64,000 nt of DNA from Neurospora tetraspora. Lineage: Eukaryota > Ascomycota > Sordariomycetes > Sordariales > Sordariaceae. The position numbers were made by a program, and so were the translations under genes. Below, in pieces: positions 46,721-58,148 of the stretch; the first letter of the stretch is position 1, and each line of letters begins with the position of its first letter. The notes beneath the pieces were generated by a model. It was not told where the DNA came from. It worked only from the letters and a program-made list of their open reading frames with translations, and searched no databases. The stretch lies in the NCBI RefSeq assembly GCF_033439725.1, contig NW_026944383.1, positions 2,418,001-2,482,000 of the forward strand, given 5' to 3'.

Positions 46721-48182
46721 ATGGCTTCAAATCGCCCGACCAATGACTTGGACAAGTCGCTTCTCGAGAGACTCAATGCCCTCAAGTCCACCAGTGTTAC
46801 GCTTGATACTATAAAGTAAAACCTGACCAACATAAGCCTTCTCATGACAACTCACCATACTGAACCACTCTGTGATTTGTAGCCCTTCTACCACTGCCAA
46901 TGACACCGCACAGGTGAAGCATTCTTTTGCCATTGGCCCTGCACCGTCGGTATCAAAAGAGGATGTTCTGACCGAGAGGTTGCGGGTGCTTCGTAATGCA
47001 TCTTCATCATCAGTGCCGTCGTCGGCTTCTCCAGCGGGTGCCTCACCAAAGCCGCAATCAGACACTCAGGCAGAAGGCCGTGACAGTTCCCAGTCTCTAC
47101 CCCATCCAAGTAACATCAGTCAGCAACCATCTAATGCTGGGGATACAAAGACCCAGACCCACACGCAGATCCTATCCTCAGCCTGGGGCCTAGAAGAAGT
47201 AGACGACCAAGCTCTGCATGAGCTTCTGGAAGGTCTACAAGATGACCTAAACCTGCAAGAAGATGTTCCTGCCGAAGACGACTATGGAGACGTCGATCTT
47301 CATGCTATTGCTAACAGCAACAACAACGACGGGGATGATGGCATCATCGAAAACGACGAGGACAGAGTCCAGAAACTTCTGTCGGAACTCGCGGCGCCCA
47401 AGCCTAACAACAACTCGTTTGCAGATGACCATGACGACGACAACAACAACAACAGCGATGATGACAACTCAGACGGTGAAGCCATGACCAAAGAAACGAA
47501 CAAGATCCTCGACCAAGTCCAGGACGAGATCATCAACTTCAACAACAACCCTCCTGCTGCTGAAGACAACAACACAAATAACGACGCACACGACCCCTTC
47601 TCCCTCCCCTCCCCACCCTCAGGAACCCGCACACCCACGTACACCTCCACCTCCCCCAACAAAAACGACGACAACAACACCCTCAACCTCCCCACCGTCC
47701 CCTCCTCCACCCTCTCCCCTCCCTCCGGCTCCGGCTCCGGCAAAGAAGACGACCCAAACGACACCATCACCTCCCTCACCGCCCGCCTCTCCCACCTGCG
47801 CTCGACCCCCATAAAAACCGACGCCTTCGGCCTTCCCTCCGTGCCCACCACCACTTTGATCCTACCAGCCGATTCCTCTTTTTCCACCTTCCCTCCCCCG
47901 CCTGTGAGCACCAAGTACCAAACCAAATCCACCAAAAACTGGGTCGGCAGGGGCGAAACCTACACGGACCAAGATGTGAGGAGGTGGTGTAAAGTCTGTT
48001 TGGAGGATGCGACTGTTCGATGCGAGGGGTGTGATTCTCAGGATGGAGGGGAAGTGTATTGTACGCGGTGTTGGAGGGAGATGCATGTGGGTGTGGGAGC
48101 GGGGTGGGAGGAGAGGGGACATCGGTGGTTTAGGATTGGTGGTGGTAAGGGGGATGGGAGTGGGCCTACTACTCCGATGTAA
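46721..48182 (+). CDS. ZFYVE19/ANCHR-like protein with C-terminal B-box-type zinc finger
   Basis: Two exons, 46721-46815 and 46883-48182, across a 67-bp intron; 464 aa. Leucine-rich helical motifs (DLDKSLLERLNALK at 10-23; DVLTERLRVLRNA; DQALHELLEGLQDDL) resemble the helical repeats of ANCHR, some of which bind VPS4-type MIT domains. The middle is acidic, Asn/Asp-rich and Pro/Ser-rich. The zinc finger has C401-x2-C404-x7-C412-x2-C415-x9-C425-x2-C428-x4-H433 and H445, with CLEDATVRCEGC and YCTRCWREMH closely like human ZFYVE19. In animals ANCHR holds VPS4 at the midbody in the abscission checkpoint; a link to ESCRT or cytokinesis here is inference. The stop TAA overlaps a donor-like GTAAGT (48,180-48,185), so a downstream exon cannot be fully excluded. 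Confidence 0.8.
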
Positions 48183-48856
48183 GTTTGGTTTGGGCGAGGA
48201 GGGGGGTGTAGGGAGAACGGAGTAGGAGGCTTGGGAATGGGTGGTCGGTCGGTGGTACTGGTGATAGCGAAGATGGGGGCGAAGAGGACTGGAATGGCTC
48301 GGCTGGGTTGGACTGGGTGGCCCGTCGGGGTTTTGGTGCTGGGAGGAAGAGCTTTACGGAGAGTGGAGGTAAAAGAGGGGGTCTTACGTCTAGGTTTATG
48401 TGCATAGGGGTGGGATCCGAAGGCCTTTGGAAGGGTGGTAGACGATGAATAGGCAAGACATATGTTTGTTGTATGAAGACTTTGGCTCTTAGTTGTCTCG
48501 GTGTGAAGACACAATACCCGTCCTTGGTGAGGCACAACGAATTTATGTATTTCACTATTGATTCACCATCATCAGACAGTTAACGACTCGCTTAGGATGT
48601 CTTCGATTCCATAATGACAATTTGGTACCATAGAGAAAAACTGAACAAAAGCAATAACACAAAGAAAAGGCAGGATTGCAGGATCAGCGATGCCCATAAC
48701 CATAACGCCATCCCTTCCCATCCCCAGACTTGACCCAACCAGCTTCAAAACCTGAAAATGAAATTACACTAATCCCGTACTTTCTCTCTACCAACTACAA
48801 CAATCTGGGGGTAGCAAGGTAGAGAGACACCACAATGCATCACCACAGTCTTCTCA
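48183..48856. other. Convergent intergenic gap
   Basis: Holds the 3' ends of the B-box gene and the LMBR1-family gene. It is G-rich up to 48.4 kb. A minus-strand frame of 165 codons here is antisense to the B-box gene's end and not supported. Confidence 0.55.
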
Positions 48857-50683
48857 CTAATGAGAACTGTTCGTTCCATTCGTCCCACTAGTCCCATACC
48901 CTTGACCGCCGGAACTTCCACCAACAGTCCTCCTAGCCCTGCCCGTGATATCCTGCCAAGTAGCGCCGAACCTCCTCGACGTGCTTGCCAGCAATCCTTC
49001 CTCCTCATCTGCCTGAGCCTCCTCGTCAATCTCACCAAGATTCAACCTGGGAGTCCTGACCAGACTCGTGATGAACACCAGCAAGAACACCGTCAAGAAT
49101 GCAAACTGTGCCCAAAAGTCAATGGCGCCAAACACGGGCCAGTTGAGCACGATGCGGTTCAGGAAGGTGGACATGACGGTGGGCGTGCAGACGTCCTTGG
49201 CCAAGGGGTCGGTAAGAGACTCGGAACATGGGCGAATCATGTCTCTATGGTTCGTGCAGTCTGGTTGGGCACTGGGGAATCGAGCAAAACCTTGGCAAAA
49301 GGTTTGAGTGCCGTACATGGCGTACTGAGGGGCGAGAAGGTTGACGACGGCGTAGTTGATGGCCAAGATGATGAGAGCTTGCATGACGGTTGCGATGAGT
49401 AAGGCTTGAGGAGCGGTACGGCCCTTCTTGAGTTGGAAGATCCTGACCCAGAGGAAGCGGATGCCGACGGAAGCAATGCCGGTGATGGAGCTGCTGAAGA
49501 GGAAGAGGATCAGGAAAGCCATGAGGATGTAGTCGACGGGGAACGCCTTGGCGGCCTTGACGAAGACCCAGTTGACGGGCTGGAATACGTTGATGTGCCC
49601 GAGGATGTAGCCACAGTGGGACTTGCAGACGGAGTTGGCGGCCTTGTCGATGGCGGTGATGAGCATGGAAATCCAGAGGATTACCGAGAGAAAAAGCAGG
49701 AGGATGCCGCCAACGAGTTTAAGCGGACGGAAAACGGCCTGAGTCTTGGTCCAAATACGAATAATGGTGGATTGTCCCTCACCGCGTGCTTCGGCTGCTA
49801 GACGCTGGCGGCGAACGAGAGTGCGTTCCTCACGGAGTAAAAGGTCGAGCTCGCGCCTGTCCTTCTGAGACATGGCTTCGATACGACCAGCGTTGCGCAT
49901 CTCGATTTGACGCTGGAGCTCGCGGTTGTGCTCGAGCTCGGAGGCAGTTGTGGCGGAAAGTTGAGGGGCCGAAATGGACGGGGCACTCTTGATGAAGGAG
50001 ACTGGGAGGAGAGCGAGACCGGCTCCGGTGTAGAGCACGTAAAGGAGTGTACCCAGTGTCATGAGAAGTCCAAGGCCAAAGCTGAGAGCCTTCTCGCCCT
50101 TGTTGTTTGTCAACAGACGCCTGAAGTAGTCGAGGTCGAGATGTCGGCCATGGTCTTGGGCTGCAGCAGGGACGAAGAAGCCTACGAGGAACAGGATGAT
50201 GACGAGGAAGATGAAGGCAATGGTATATTTCAAGGCTTGCGCGAACCGGGTACTCCAACTTTCTCTTCCTTCCTCCTCAAGGACCTCATCATGCTCTTCG
50301 TACCAGAAGTATGCGAACGGGATAACGACCAGGCAGAGAAGCGCATCGAAGCTGTACAGGGAGTAGTAGACAATCTTGAGCGTCGTGAGGATGCCGTCGA
50401 TACGTTCGGGTGTTGCCCAGTCTTTCTTGGTGCCCCTCGATGCGGACGCGGTGGAGGAGACGAGGGCGATATCGACCGGAAGGAGGAACACTGTAGCTAG
50501 AAGAGATGTGAGACTGACGATGGCGACGGTGGTGACAAGCTTGGAGCGATCATATGGGGTCTGCCAGGTGAAGACGGTGATGACGGCGACGACGAAGACT
50601 AGAGCAACGGCGACGGCGTAGGCGACCCAGATCAAGCTAGTCTGGAGTAGCCCGGCGCGTGCCATCATTGGGGTGGTATCCAT
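48857..50683 (-). CDS. LMBR1-family protein, probable lysosomal/vacuolar cobalamin transporter (LMBD1)
   Basis: Single exon, 608 aa, about nine membrane segments. In animals LMBD1 helps export vitamin B12 from lysosomes; filamentous fungi have one homologue annotated by similarity, expected in the vacuole membrane. Visible features: an N-terminal helix [19 protein letters not shown], the family signature [41 protein letters not shown] and [10 protein letters not shown] charged cytosolic coiled coil follows at about 260-320 ([18 protein letters not shown].., [19 protein letters not shown]), with further helices in the C-terminal half. The tail contains an [12 protein letters not shown] acidic-dileucine-like sequence, a possible vacuole sorting signal. 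I chose the ATG at 50,683 ([11 protein letters not shown]); upstream in-frame residues lie in the leader. Confidence 0.9.
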   Translation of the reverse strand: MDTTPMMARAGLLQTSLIWVAYAVAVALVFVVAVITVFTWQTPYDRSKLVTTVAIVSLTSLLATVFLLPVDIALVSSTASASRGTKKDWATPERIDGILTTLKIVYYSLYSFDALLCLVVIPFAYFWYEEHDEVLEEEGRESWSTRFAQALKYTIAFIFLVIILFLVGFFVPAAAQDHGRHLDLDYFRRLLTNNKGEKALSFGLGLLMTLGTLLYVLYTGAGLALLPVSFIKSAPSISAPQLSATTASELEHNRELQRQIEMRNAGRIEAMSQKDRRELDLLLREERTLVRRQRLAAEARGEGQSTIIRIWTKTQAVFRPLKLVGGILLLFLSVILWISMLITAIDKAANSVCKSHCGYILGHINVFQPVNWVFVKAAKAFPVDYILMAFLILFLFSSSITGIASVGIRFLWVRIFQLKKGRTAPQALLIATVMQALIILAINYAVVNLLAPQYAMYGTQTFCQGFARFPSAQPDCTNHRDMIRPCSESLTDPLAKDVCTPTVMSTFLNRIVLNWPVFGAIDFWAQFAFLTVFLLVFITSLVRTPRLNLGEIDEEAQADEEEGLLASTSRRFGATWQDITGRARRTVGGSSGGQGYGTSGTNGTNSSH

Positions 50684-51610
50684 GGTTGATGACTGTCGAT
50701 TGCGACAATCGAGAGTGGGAAATCTGTTGATGGATCGGAGATGGTTCAGAAACACTGCAGCATGTCAGTCAGACAACGGGAGATGTTAAGCTAAGGTAAG
50801 TTTGGTGATGCTGTCACGGAATGGAATGAGCAAACCGTGACGAAAGGGAGAGGATGCGGAAGGGACGGTTGGGACCTGTTGATCAATGTTACGGTACAAG
50901 AAACAGGAGCTGCTAAGCGTGACGTAATTTGGGGGATTTACTGTAGCTAAAGTTTAGCGTCCCCTGCGCTGCAAATGCACGCAATCCCGGGGGTGGGCCT
51001 GTCCTGACAAGCTGGTGGGGCCCTTGGCGGGGCGCTACACCTTCAATTGTGGGAAGTCTGCGCTACAGGGAATTCCTCTGACTGTGCATATTTACCTGCT
51101 GAGTTGTGATTTATTTTGTAACACCAAAAGTTCATGCAGCATTGATAAAGGTTTGTTGGTTAATTAGAGATATTTGAGCAATTGGGGCAAATTGCGGACT
51201 TTTACCTCAAAGTTCACAGCTCCGCGTTGATGCTTTTCTTGATGACCCATGTCGCCTGCGCGTTCAGTCCCCGCCGTTCAGTCCCCGCCGTTCAGTCCCC
51301 GCCGTTCAGTCCCCGCCGTTCAGTCCCCGCCGTTCTTGTCAAAGCTTCCACATCGCCAACTCACGTGGTCGGGTGAGTGCGACGCGACTGAACTTCAACA
51401 ACCTCAATAAGCTCTCTCCAGCCTCAGCACCCTCGAAGGGGGCTTCATGCCATGCGATAAACCTGGCTAGACCTCAGGATGAAACGATAATCACTTTGAA
51501 ACAAACTTAGAAAGAAGGGCTTTTCTCAATTGCTTTCCGGCGGCTTCTGCGACCCGGTCTCCGACTTGCAACACCAAACAAATCCCTGCTCCGATATCAC
51601 CAGTCTCACC
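50684..51610. other. Divergent promoter region
   Basis: Shared upstream region of the LMBR1-family gene (minus) and the 946-aa gene (plus). It contains a perfect 14-bp minisatellite at 51,261-51,330. No gene of its own is supported. Confidence 0.55.
51261..51330. repeat. 14-bp minisatellite, five perfect copies
   Basis: Five uninterrupted copies of CGTTCAGTCCCCGC, followed by a broken sixth (CGTTCTTG). It lies about 280 bp upstream of the ATG of the 946-aa gene, probably in its promoter or leader. The perfect identity implies recent expansion. Confidence 0.95.
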
Positions 51611-54451
51611 ATGTCCTCGCCAATTCTCGGTATTCCCACCTGGTCGCCGGAATTTCTCGCCAGAAAACAGAAAATACCGCACCGCATTCTTCGAGTTCAC
51701 CGGGATCAGCAAGAATTACTGGATCGCGAAGATGCCTGGAATCCAGATGGGTTTGCCAACGTACCAGCAGAACTCCTGCAAGAGGTCAAGGCTCAGTACA
51801 TCCGCAGTATCGCACCTCCAACACCTCCACCACGCAAGACTCTCTCCCCGGCACCACTGTCTGCAGAGTCCGTGAGAGAACCATCAACACCGAAACCAAC
51901 CGGTACAGGTTCCGAAGAGGGAACACCCATCCCTTGGTCACCATCCCCAGAGCACCACATCCGACCAGCGACGCCAGTGAACGATGTCGAAACAAAGGAT
52001 AGAACACCAGGATTGGAGCCATCGCCAGAAAATAACTCGTCCCCTAAACCGGCGATAACTCCAGACCTACCAAGTCGAGCGCTGCCAGAACGACTTTCCT
52101 CTCAGAAACGCCCCGAACACCGTCCATCATCCCCACTAGTGTTCAAAGTCAAGGCTCGCGTTCCCTTTTTGCCAGAGTTCCCTCCAAGCAGTAGCGTTGC
52201 GTCCGAGGGCGGATTGGAATTTGAAGTCCCCAAGGCCGTCACCGACGTTCTTCCTCCAGTCAACAAAGGAGCCTTGCCTGTTCTCCCTGTTCATCCGGAG
52301 CAGACTCCTCCATCAGCCCAAATCATCCCGGCCAGCTACCTTGCTCGCACCACGCCGTCGAGGCCACCACCGGAAAAGCGTCGAAGGCTCATGAAATCTG
52401 CCACCACTATATATAGCGATTACAGGTCGACTGCTGAGCCCGAACGTTCCTCGGCTGCGTTCCCACGAGCGGAAACAGAAGACCCCTCGACGACCAGGTT
52501 GTCCGAGCATATTGCTGACTCCCAACAACCCCCTGAAGAGCAGTCTGCCGATACTAGTAGTCATTCACTAAAAACTGCGGAGCAAGCCACTCAACATCTG
52601 GCGAGTTCTGACGAGAAGATCCCACCGAACGGGCCGCCATCTCAAGTTCCTTACACTGCCTACAAAGTGGCATATCCAGATTACAAGGGCACCCTCAATG
52701 ACTTTGTGCGGGCAGTTCTGTGTGTCCACGATCTTCGGAAACGAAGTGCTATCATGGAGTTCCTATACGACGACTTTGTCCGCTACTATTGCGATGATTA
52801 TCTGCAGTACATACGCGAACAAGTTGATGGCAATGTCCCAGTCCGTACTGCTATCGAGTTGTACAATGACCAGGTTTCCAGACCTCACTACCAAAAGGGA
52901 GTCCTGACTAAAGAAAACATTAATGATGTTCTCGACAAGTATCCGGAGATGGTACGGTCGGTTAACGAAACAATCGGGTCTACCGCACCAGTCATAGAGG
53001 AAAACGGAGATTCAACCAGGCCCAAGGTGCCTATTCCATCGCCTTCAACGACGAACCATCTACCAAAGCCACGGTTGGTTTCAAAGTCGATCACGAAAGC
53101 TCTGGTCGGAACCCCTGAAACCGAACTTGCTTCGGATCCCATTCATCCTCCATCCTCGATACCAAAGAAGAGGATTCGGCCGGTTATCCAGACCATAGAT
53201 CGTTCGGTGCCGCGTCGACTATCCAACAGGCCTCTAGAACTCGAGCCTCCTATTGAGGAAGAGCCAATACCGGGTTCAGATGGTGCGCCCATCGAGATAG
53301 GCTCGGCGTCTTCATCGCCATCACCATCTCCCTCGCCGCCTCCTGTACTTCCACAAGCACCTAGTCGTTCACAAGGAGGTCCTACTTCCTCAGCCACAAA
53401 AGTCACTGGACCACAAAAACAAACCGGTGTCAGCTCACCTCCACGAGAGGCATCAGCGGCCTTTAAAAGGCCACGGTTGGAGACTAGCCCACCACCACCT
53501 CCATCATCCTCGGCGAAGATCACGACGCAATTGGCCTCTATCAGTCCACCGCCTCCTCGTCGAGCCTCAAAAGTCGACGTCAGCTCCCCGGGTCATCCCA
53601 TTACCCATCAACCACCACACCAAGGAGAAGACATGCATCCCGATTCCCAAATCGTACCAGGGACTCCCGCCCCAATACGAGCACCAGCACCACCCCTACC
53701 TCCAACCACCGCACCAAGCCCTTCCCGCCCCGGGCCTCTAATCACCCAAATCCCCGCCAACACCACTAACCTCCCCCTCCTCAGCCAGCTCAGCAACGCA
53801 GATAGCATCCCCGACCCCTCGGCCCCCTCAGCCCCCTCAGTCCCCTCCTCCACAACCCGCTCAAAGCTCCTATCTAGCACCGCCACCACCCACAATAAGA
53901 AACTCCCCCCTCCCTCCCACCCCGCTCTCAATCTCAATCCCCTATCAACCCAAATCAGCAACGCAGATAGCATCCCCGAGCCCAGCCTGCCACCGCGTCT
54001 TCAGCGTCAGCAGCGAAAATCAAGCAGCTCGGCCTTGTTGACATCTTCGAACCTCTCCCGACTAGCGCACATTACCAGTAGCAGCAAAAGGTTTCTGCAG
54101 CAGAAGAAGCAAGCAGCGGGAGCAGGGGGGGCTCCATCTAGTTCTGCATCGAAGGGATCAGGGTCGGTAGTGGTGTCTAGTAGTGCTGCCACTGGGGTTG
54201 TTGGATCAGGGGGGATTATCAAGGTCAAGGGTCACGATAAGGGGAAGGGGAAGGGGAAGGGGAAGGCGACGGCGAAAGATACAGGCAGGGATTTGAGGTC
54301 AGAGTATTTTGTTAATTTTGTGAGGGAGAAGAAGATGAGGGAGATGCGGGAGGCGACGGAGAAGGCGGAGGAGGCGGAGAAGGCTGCTGCTGCTACTAGC
54401 TCGAGTCATCCGATTCCGGGGAGTAGTAGTAATGCGCAGCAAGCTGGTTAA
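51611..54451 (+). CDS. Unrecognised 946-aa, mostly disordered protein
   Basis: Single exon. I do not recognise the family. The N-terminus (MSSPILGIPTWSPEFLARKQ, then RVHRDQQELLDREDAWNPDGF) looks conserved. Most of the rest is Pro/Ser-rich disorder. One segment at about 346-457 looks folded and helical (YPDYKGTLNDFVRAVLCV; RSAIMEFLYDDFVRYYCDDY; VRTAIELYNDQ; DVLDKYPEMVRSV). In the 3' part a short phrase recurs: LSNADSIPDPS and ISNADSIPEPS, each after a QI/PLxxQ context. Near the end a KGKGKGKGKA tract precedes a charged helix (LRSEYFVNFVREKKMREMREATEKAEEAEK), a likely coiled coil or nucleic-acid contact. The basic tract suggests a nuclear location. The ATG at 51,611 (CACCATGTCC) has a good context. 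It ends 135 bp from the stop of the convergent HET gene. Confidence 0.78.
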   Translation: MSSPILGIPTWSPEFLARKQKIPHRILRVHRDQQELLDREDAWNPDGFANVPAELLQEVKAQYIRSIAPPTPPPRKTLSPAPLSAESVREPSTPKPTGTGSEEGTPIPWSPSPEHHIRPATPVNDVETKDRTPGLEPSPENNSSPKPAITPDLPSRALPERLSSQKRPEHRPSSPLVFKVKARVPFLPEFPPSSSVASEGGLEFEVPKAVTDVLPPVNKGALPVLPVHPEQTPPSAQIIPASYLARTTPSRPPPEKRRRLMKSATTIYSDYRSTAEPERSSAAFPRAETEDPSTTRLSEHIADSQQPPEEQSADTSSHSLKTAEQATQHLASSDEKIPPNGPPSQVPYTAYKVAYPDYKGTLNDFVRAVLCVHDLRKRSAIMEFLYDDFVRYYCDDYLQYIREQVDGNVPVRTAIELYNDQVSRPHYQKGVLTKENINDVLDKYPEMVRSVNETIGSTAPVIEENGDSTRPKVPIPSPSTTNHLPKPRLVSKSITKALVGTPETELASDPIHPPSSIPKKRIRPVIQTIDRSVPRRLSNRPLELEPPIEEEPIPGSDGAPIEIGSASSSPSPSPSPPPVLPQAPSRSQGGPTSSATKVTGPQKQTGVSSPPREASAAFKRPRLETSPPPPPSSSAKITTQLASISPPPPRRASKVDVSSPGHPITHQPPHQGEDMHPDSQIVPGTPAPIRAPAPPLPPTTAPSPSRPGPLITQIPANTTNLPLLSQLSNADSIPDPSAPSAPSVPSSTTRSKLLSSTATTHNKKLPPPSHPALNLNPLSTQISNADSIPEPSLPPRLQRQQRKSSSSALLTSSNLSRLAHITSSSKRFLQQKKQAAGAGGAPSSSASKGSGSVVVSSSAATGVVGSGGIIKVKGHDKGKGKGKGKATAKDTGRDLRSEYFVNFVREKKMREMREATEKAEEAEKAAAATSSSHPIPGSSSNAQQAG

Positions 54452-54586
54452 GGATTGTTGATGATGGGTTGGTTTGGTTATTGTTGTTGGATTATGGTAT
54501 GTATATATGGATCGTTGTTGGATACTGATATGTGATAGCAGCAAGACAGTGCCATTTCGGAAGTGAATGTACACCTCCTGAATATC

Positions 54587-56857
54587 TCAAACAACAGTTA
54601 CCCTTCTAATCTCAAACTCTTCCAATAGTTCCCGACACCCATCACCTGCATGCCCCATTTCTGAAACATCACAGCAATGGAAAAAGCCTATGCGCCGAAG
54701 CGTGTCCGGCCGTCCTTGGACCAATTCCTTCAGAACAAGCCCAACATACGCTGGCGAGGTGGTAGTGTCATTGTTGGCTTCATGCTGTCTCTCGTCATCA
54801 TCCTCCTCCTCCTCCTCCTCCTCTTCTTCTTCTTCTTCCACTTGTTCCGCCAACAAAAGAAGCCACATGCCGGTCTTATCACTCCCATATTTCTCGACTC
54901 CCTCTTCTTCTTTTTCGGGAGCAGCATCAAGTGTCACCACCACTTCATGTCCTTGCCCTCCCATCGGGACCTTTATCTCACCCGATCCGGAAACAGAGCC
55001 TAGCGATGATGGGCTGCTCCACCAAAGCCGCGCTGCCGATGAAAAAGCAGTTACTTCTCTCATTGCCCCTTCAATGTCAAGATACCCAGAAGCAACAGAG
55101 TCAAACTCCCCGCCAGCATAAGCCGGGGTAACCACAGGCTCTTTCCAAATCTTGACGCTGGGCGCTGGTCGGAGAACCTGACTGTTCTTCTCATCGGCGG
55201 CGGGGTACATAAACGCGGCGTCGTCGATGGACGCCCAAGACCAGGAGGGGGCTCGATAGTCTGCTGGCCGCTTTTGGACGATTCTAGGGGGAGATTCAGA
55301 GCCGAGGTTGTCGTTTTCATTTGTACTTGTACTACTGCTCGTCTGCGGCACCGCAAACCAGCAAAGCGCCAGCGGGAGGTCCTCCTTCCACAATCCGGCC
55401 AGGTATTTCTTCCCCGTTTCTCGATGGTAAACTTGGGCGATGGCGGACAGGGCGCGCAGCTTGTCGGAGCCGAAGGAGAGGTAGCGGGAGGAGTATTCCA
55501 TGACGATGTCGGACCATGACTGGAACGAGGAGAGCACGAAGACAGGATTGGAATTGTGATTCGACTGCTGATCAGCTTTACTCGTGAGAGTGGACGGCTC
55601 AAGCATGCCATAGGAATCGGAAATCGTCCTGCAGCTCCACTCCAGCAACGTGCTGCGGTAGAGTAACACTCGCTGGGAGAGGGCGTACTCCTGGTACGTC
55701 CACGCTCTCGACTCGATAGGGTCGCTTTCCCAGACCCGGGTCTCGTAGGCGTAAGCCACCTCCACACGCTTGCCCTCCTCCTCCTCCTCCCCCTCCTTCT
55801 CCTCTCCAGAGTCAGACCCCTGCCGAACAACATGAACCTGCAGCTTAATCGGCGGGCAATCATGATACCAGTGTCCGCGACGGTAAAGGAACCCGTCATC
55901 AGCCTTTGTCGACCACGCTGCGCTGATAGTTACGGTAGCGTGCTGGTAGATCTCGGGCATCTTGCCGAGTTCCCTCCTGAGGTCCTGTTCGTCGCCCTGG
56001 ATGATGCAGAGGGCGTCGATCCACAGGTAGGGGATGGCCAGACCACGACACACACGCACGGCGTCTTGGATGGTTCGGGGAAGCTCGTCGAAGGGGATAC
56101 CGTTGTAGTGAGCTGCTAGGGTTGCCTGGGTTGTCTTGACGGGCTGGTCGCCGCCCCAGACGTAGCTTAGCGCACACCATGTTCGGGCTTCGTCACCCAC
56201 GCTAGAAGACTCCACGAGTCTTACGCCGTGTTCGCTGACTTGGAGGAGCCGAGTGGGTGTGAATGCGTCTGAGTCGGAGGATGATGGTGGTAAGCGGCAG
56301 TGCGGGTGGGAAGAGAGGCACGTTGAGATCCAGTCGCGTGAGAGCTGGAAAGCTTCCGGAGAGCCTGGGTCGCAATCCAGTGATTCACTTGGTTTTCCTG
56401 GTGGTTGTTAGTAACACCTAGGAGGGCGATTGGGTCTCATCTCTCTCAGACACTTACCCGAGGGGAGGATCACCTTCAAGATGTTGGCCAGGGGAAAACC
56501 ACCATTGTCAGCCAGCTTGTGGGACAACTTAAGCCCTCTGTCGGTGAGCGATCCGTATACTATCTTGGAGCCATCAAGGTCCAATATGTCGGGCGAGAAA
56601 CCTGAGTCCAGCAACTCACCAAGAAGATATCCAAACAACGGGCACCCTTCATCTCGCGCTAGTAACGCATCGGAGATGCTGTCGGCAAGGTAGACATTGC
56701 TGAGGCTGGAGAGCTGGTGTCCCCTGAGGCCCTCACCTGCTTTGAGCTCAGCTTCATCCAGGACAATCCAGTCGCAGTGGTGGCAGCTGTGAGGCTCGTA
56801 GGTGTGCTTCCAGCCGTGGTTCAAGGCGAGGGCTCTCTCTTCACCGAGACGATCCAT
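54587..56857 (-). CDS. HET-domain protein (heterokaryon incompatibility)
   Basis: Two exons, 56857-56458 and 56397-54587, across a 60-bp intron with a textbook ACTAAC branch site; 736 aa. HET domains act in fungal nonself recognition and cell death and are distantly TIR-like. The domain spans about 207-365: WCALSYVWGGD (207-217), LPRTIQDAVRVCRGLAIPYLWIDALCIIQGD, MPEIYQHATVTISAAW, and then SRAWTYQEYALSQRVLLYRSTLLEWSC. The N-terminal region carries CHHCDWIVLD, a Cys pair common ahead of HET domains. The C-terminal part contains an acidic run (EEEEEEEEEEEDDDE) and no WD or NACHT partner, so this is a stand-alone HET protein. It looks intact. It borders the degenerate gene-family cluster to its right and is convergent with the 946-aa gene. 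Confidence 0.92.
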
Positions 56858-58061
56858 GCCTACCGTGGAGTAAGGTTGCCTTGTGTGGGCTGAACGGACA
56901 CTGACAGATCAGGTAAGCAGTTTTCACCACCGAAGCATCAGCCTCTTTGCTGAACGTTGTACCAGGTTTTTACTTGTCGGGCCGAGAAATGGAAGTGGGG
57001 ATTTTAAACAGCGACGTTGGACCTGAGCCAAATCAAGGGAGAACCAACGTAAGGTAGAGATGCAGAACCAGGCTTTCAGCCGCAACGGCAACGGCACCTG
57101 TGAGTGCTTCCGGTGCTCATAGTTGACGCAGGTTGGTGGCGGGGTTGACGAGAAAGGAAAACGCTTCGAAATGGTTGGACAGAAAATTGGCCAACCAGTT
57201 AAAGGAGATGGAACTCAGCTTAAGAACCATTGATGGGGAAAATGCTTGGATCGTGGCTTGGATCGGGTCATCAATATTACTGTCATTGTGTGTTTTGATG
57301 GCCCGCCAGCTGTGGGAAATCCTAACGAGGACGGGAGCGCGCGACGGCCTGGCTGTCGTCTCATTTCGGCTGATCCCGTCTGCCATCCCCAAAAGCGACG
57401 ATGTTATGGAGGACGTTGCGTTGTGTGGTGGTTGACGGGAACGACAAAAATAGGGAACAGGCCAGAGACACTGACGAGAAAGACCGGCAGAAGCCAAGAG
57501 GTTGAAACGGAGCAGAAATGGCTTGCCAGGCCAGGTCTACCTCAAAATATTACTGTACTACCTCTAGGCAGGAAATTCCAAACGGGGTGCACCTTCCACG
57601 CCTTGAAAACCCGTACATGACAACTGCTTTCCACTCCTTCCTTTAAGTGTGTCTTGTCGTCCCTCCATTCACGGTGGTGTACCTATTGTATTCTCGATTA
57701 TTGTATAACCCCCGAGCGGGCATCCCAAAGTTCTCGTACGCCTTGCCAACTAAAAATGGATATGAAAAGCGCAAGCAAAAGTAAAGTGAACAACAAGAGT
57801 GAACGAAGAGCAAAAGAAAAAAAATAAGCAAGCGGGAAAAAAACATACAACACCTGGGATTCGCTGGTCGTCACCGACCCAACTACTAGTCAGGCGATTG
57901 GTGGCTTATCTATGGGAGAGCGGACGGGATCCCGAGTTTTCCACCATCTATGGCCGTATGTGCAAAAATGTCATCAAAGACAGCCTTATCAAGTTCCAAT
58001 TCTCTCTCGCCGAACCTCTTCCTTTAGCCACTCCCATCCTACTAAATCCCATTACGGGCCC
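56858..58061. other. Upstream region of HET gene, no clear gene
   Basis: Contains the HET promoter. A 67-codon minus frame (57,643-57,846, MFFSRLLIFFLLLFVHSCCS...) begins like a signal peptide and could be a small secreted protein, but nothing else supports it. Other frames look like chance. Confidence 0.4.
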
Positions 58062-58148
58062 TTATGTATAAACAGATACTCCTCCTGTAAACAAGGTGAC
58101 AAGTAGCGCGGCAAGCGCGGAACGATTTGCGTGGTTATTGGAATTCAT
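58062..58148 (-). pseudogene. Truncated copy of the 61.7-kb orphan gene
   Basis: Starts with the same 19 residues (MNSNNHANRSALAALLVTL) as the gene at 61,280-61,726. The copies are nearly identical from about 58,092 to 58,178, including about 30 bases upstream of the ATG. After residue 19 the similarity stops abruptly at GTTTACAG, and the frame ends after 28 residues (FTGGVSVYT). This is a partial duplicate, either dead or splicing to something new. It points the same way as the full copy. Confidence 0.65.

Noticed and set aside
49907-50500. 197-codon + strand frame
   Set aside because: Antisense to the well-supported LMBR1-family gene.
51261-51330. CRISPR-like array
   Set aside because: Units are directly abutting with no spacers, and the genome is eukaryotic; it is a minisatellite.
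54677-55121. Ser- and Leu-rich + strand frames
   Set aside because: Antisense to the HET gene's acidic run (CTC/CTT triplets).
57643-57846. 67-aa signal-peptide-like ORF
   Set aside because: The hydrophobic start is suggestive, but there is no conservation, splice context or second line of evidence.
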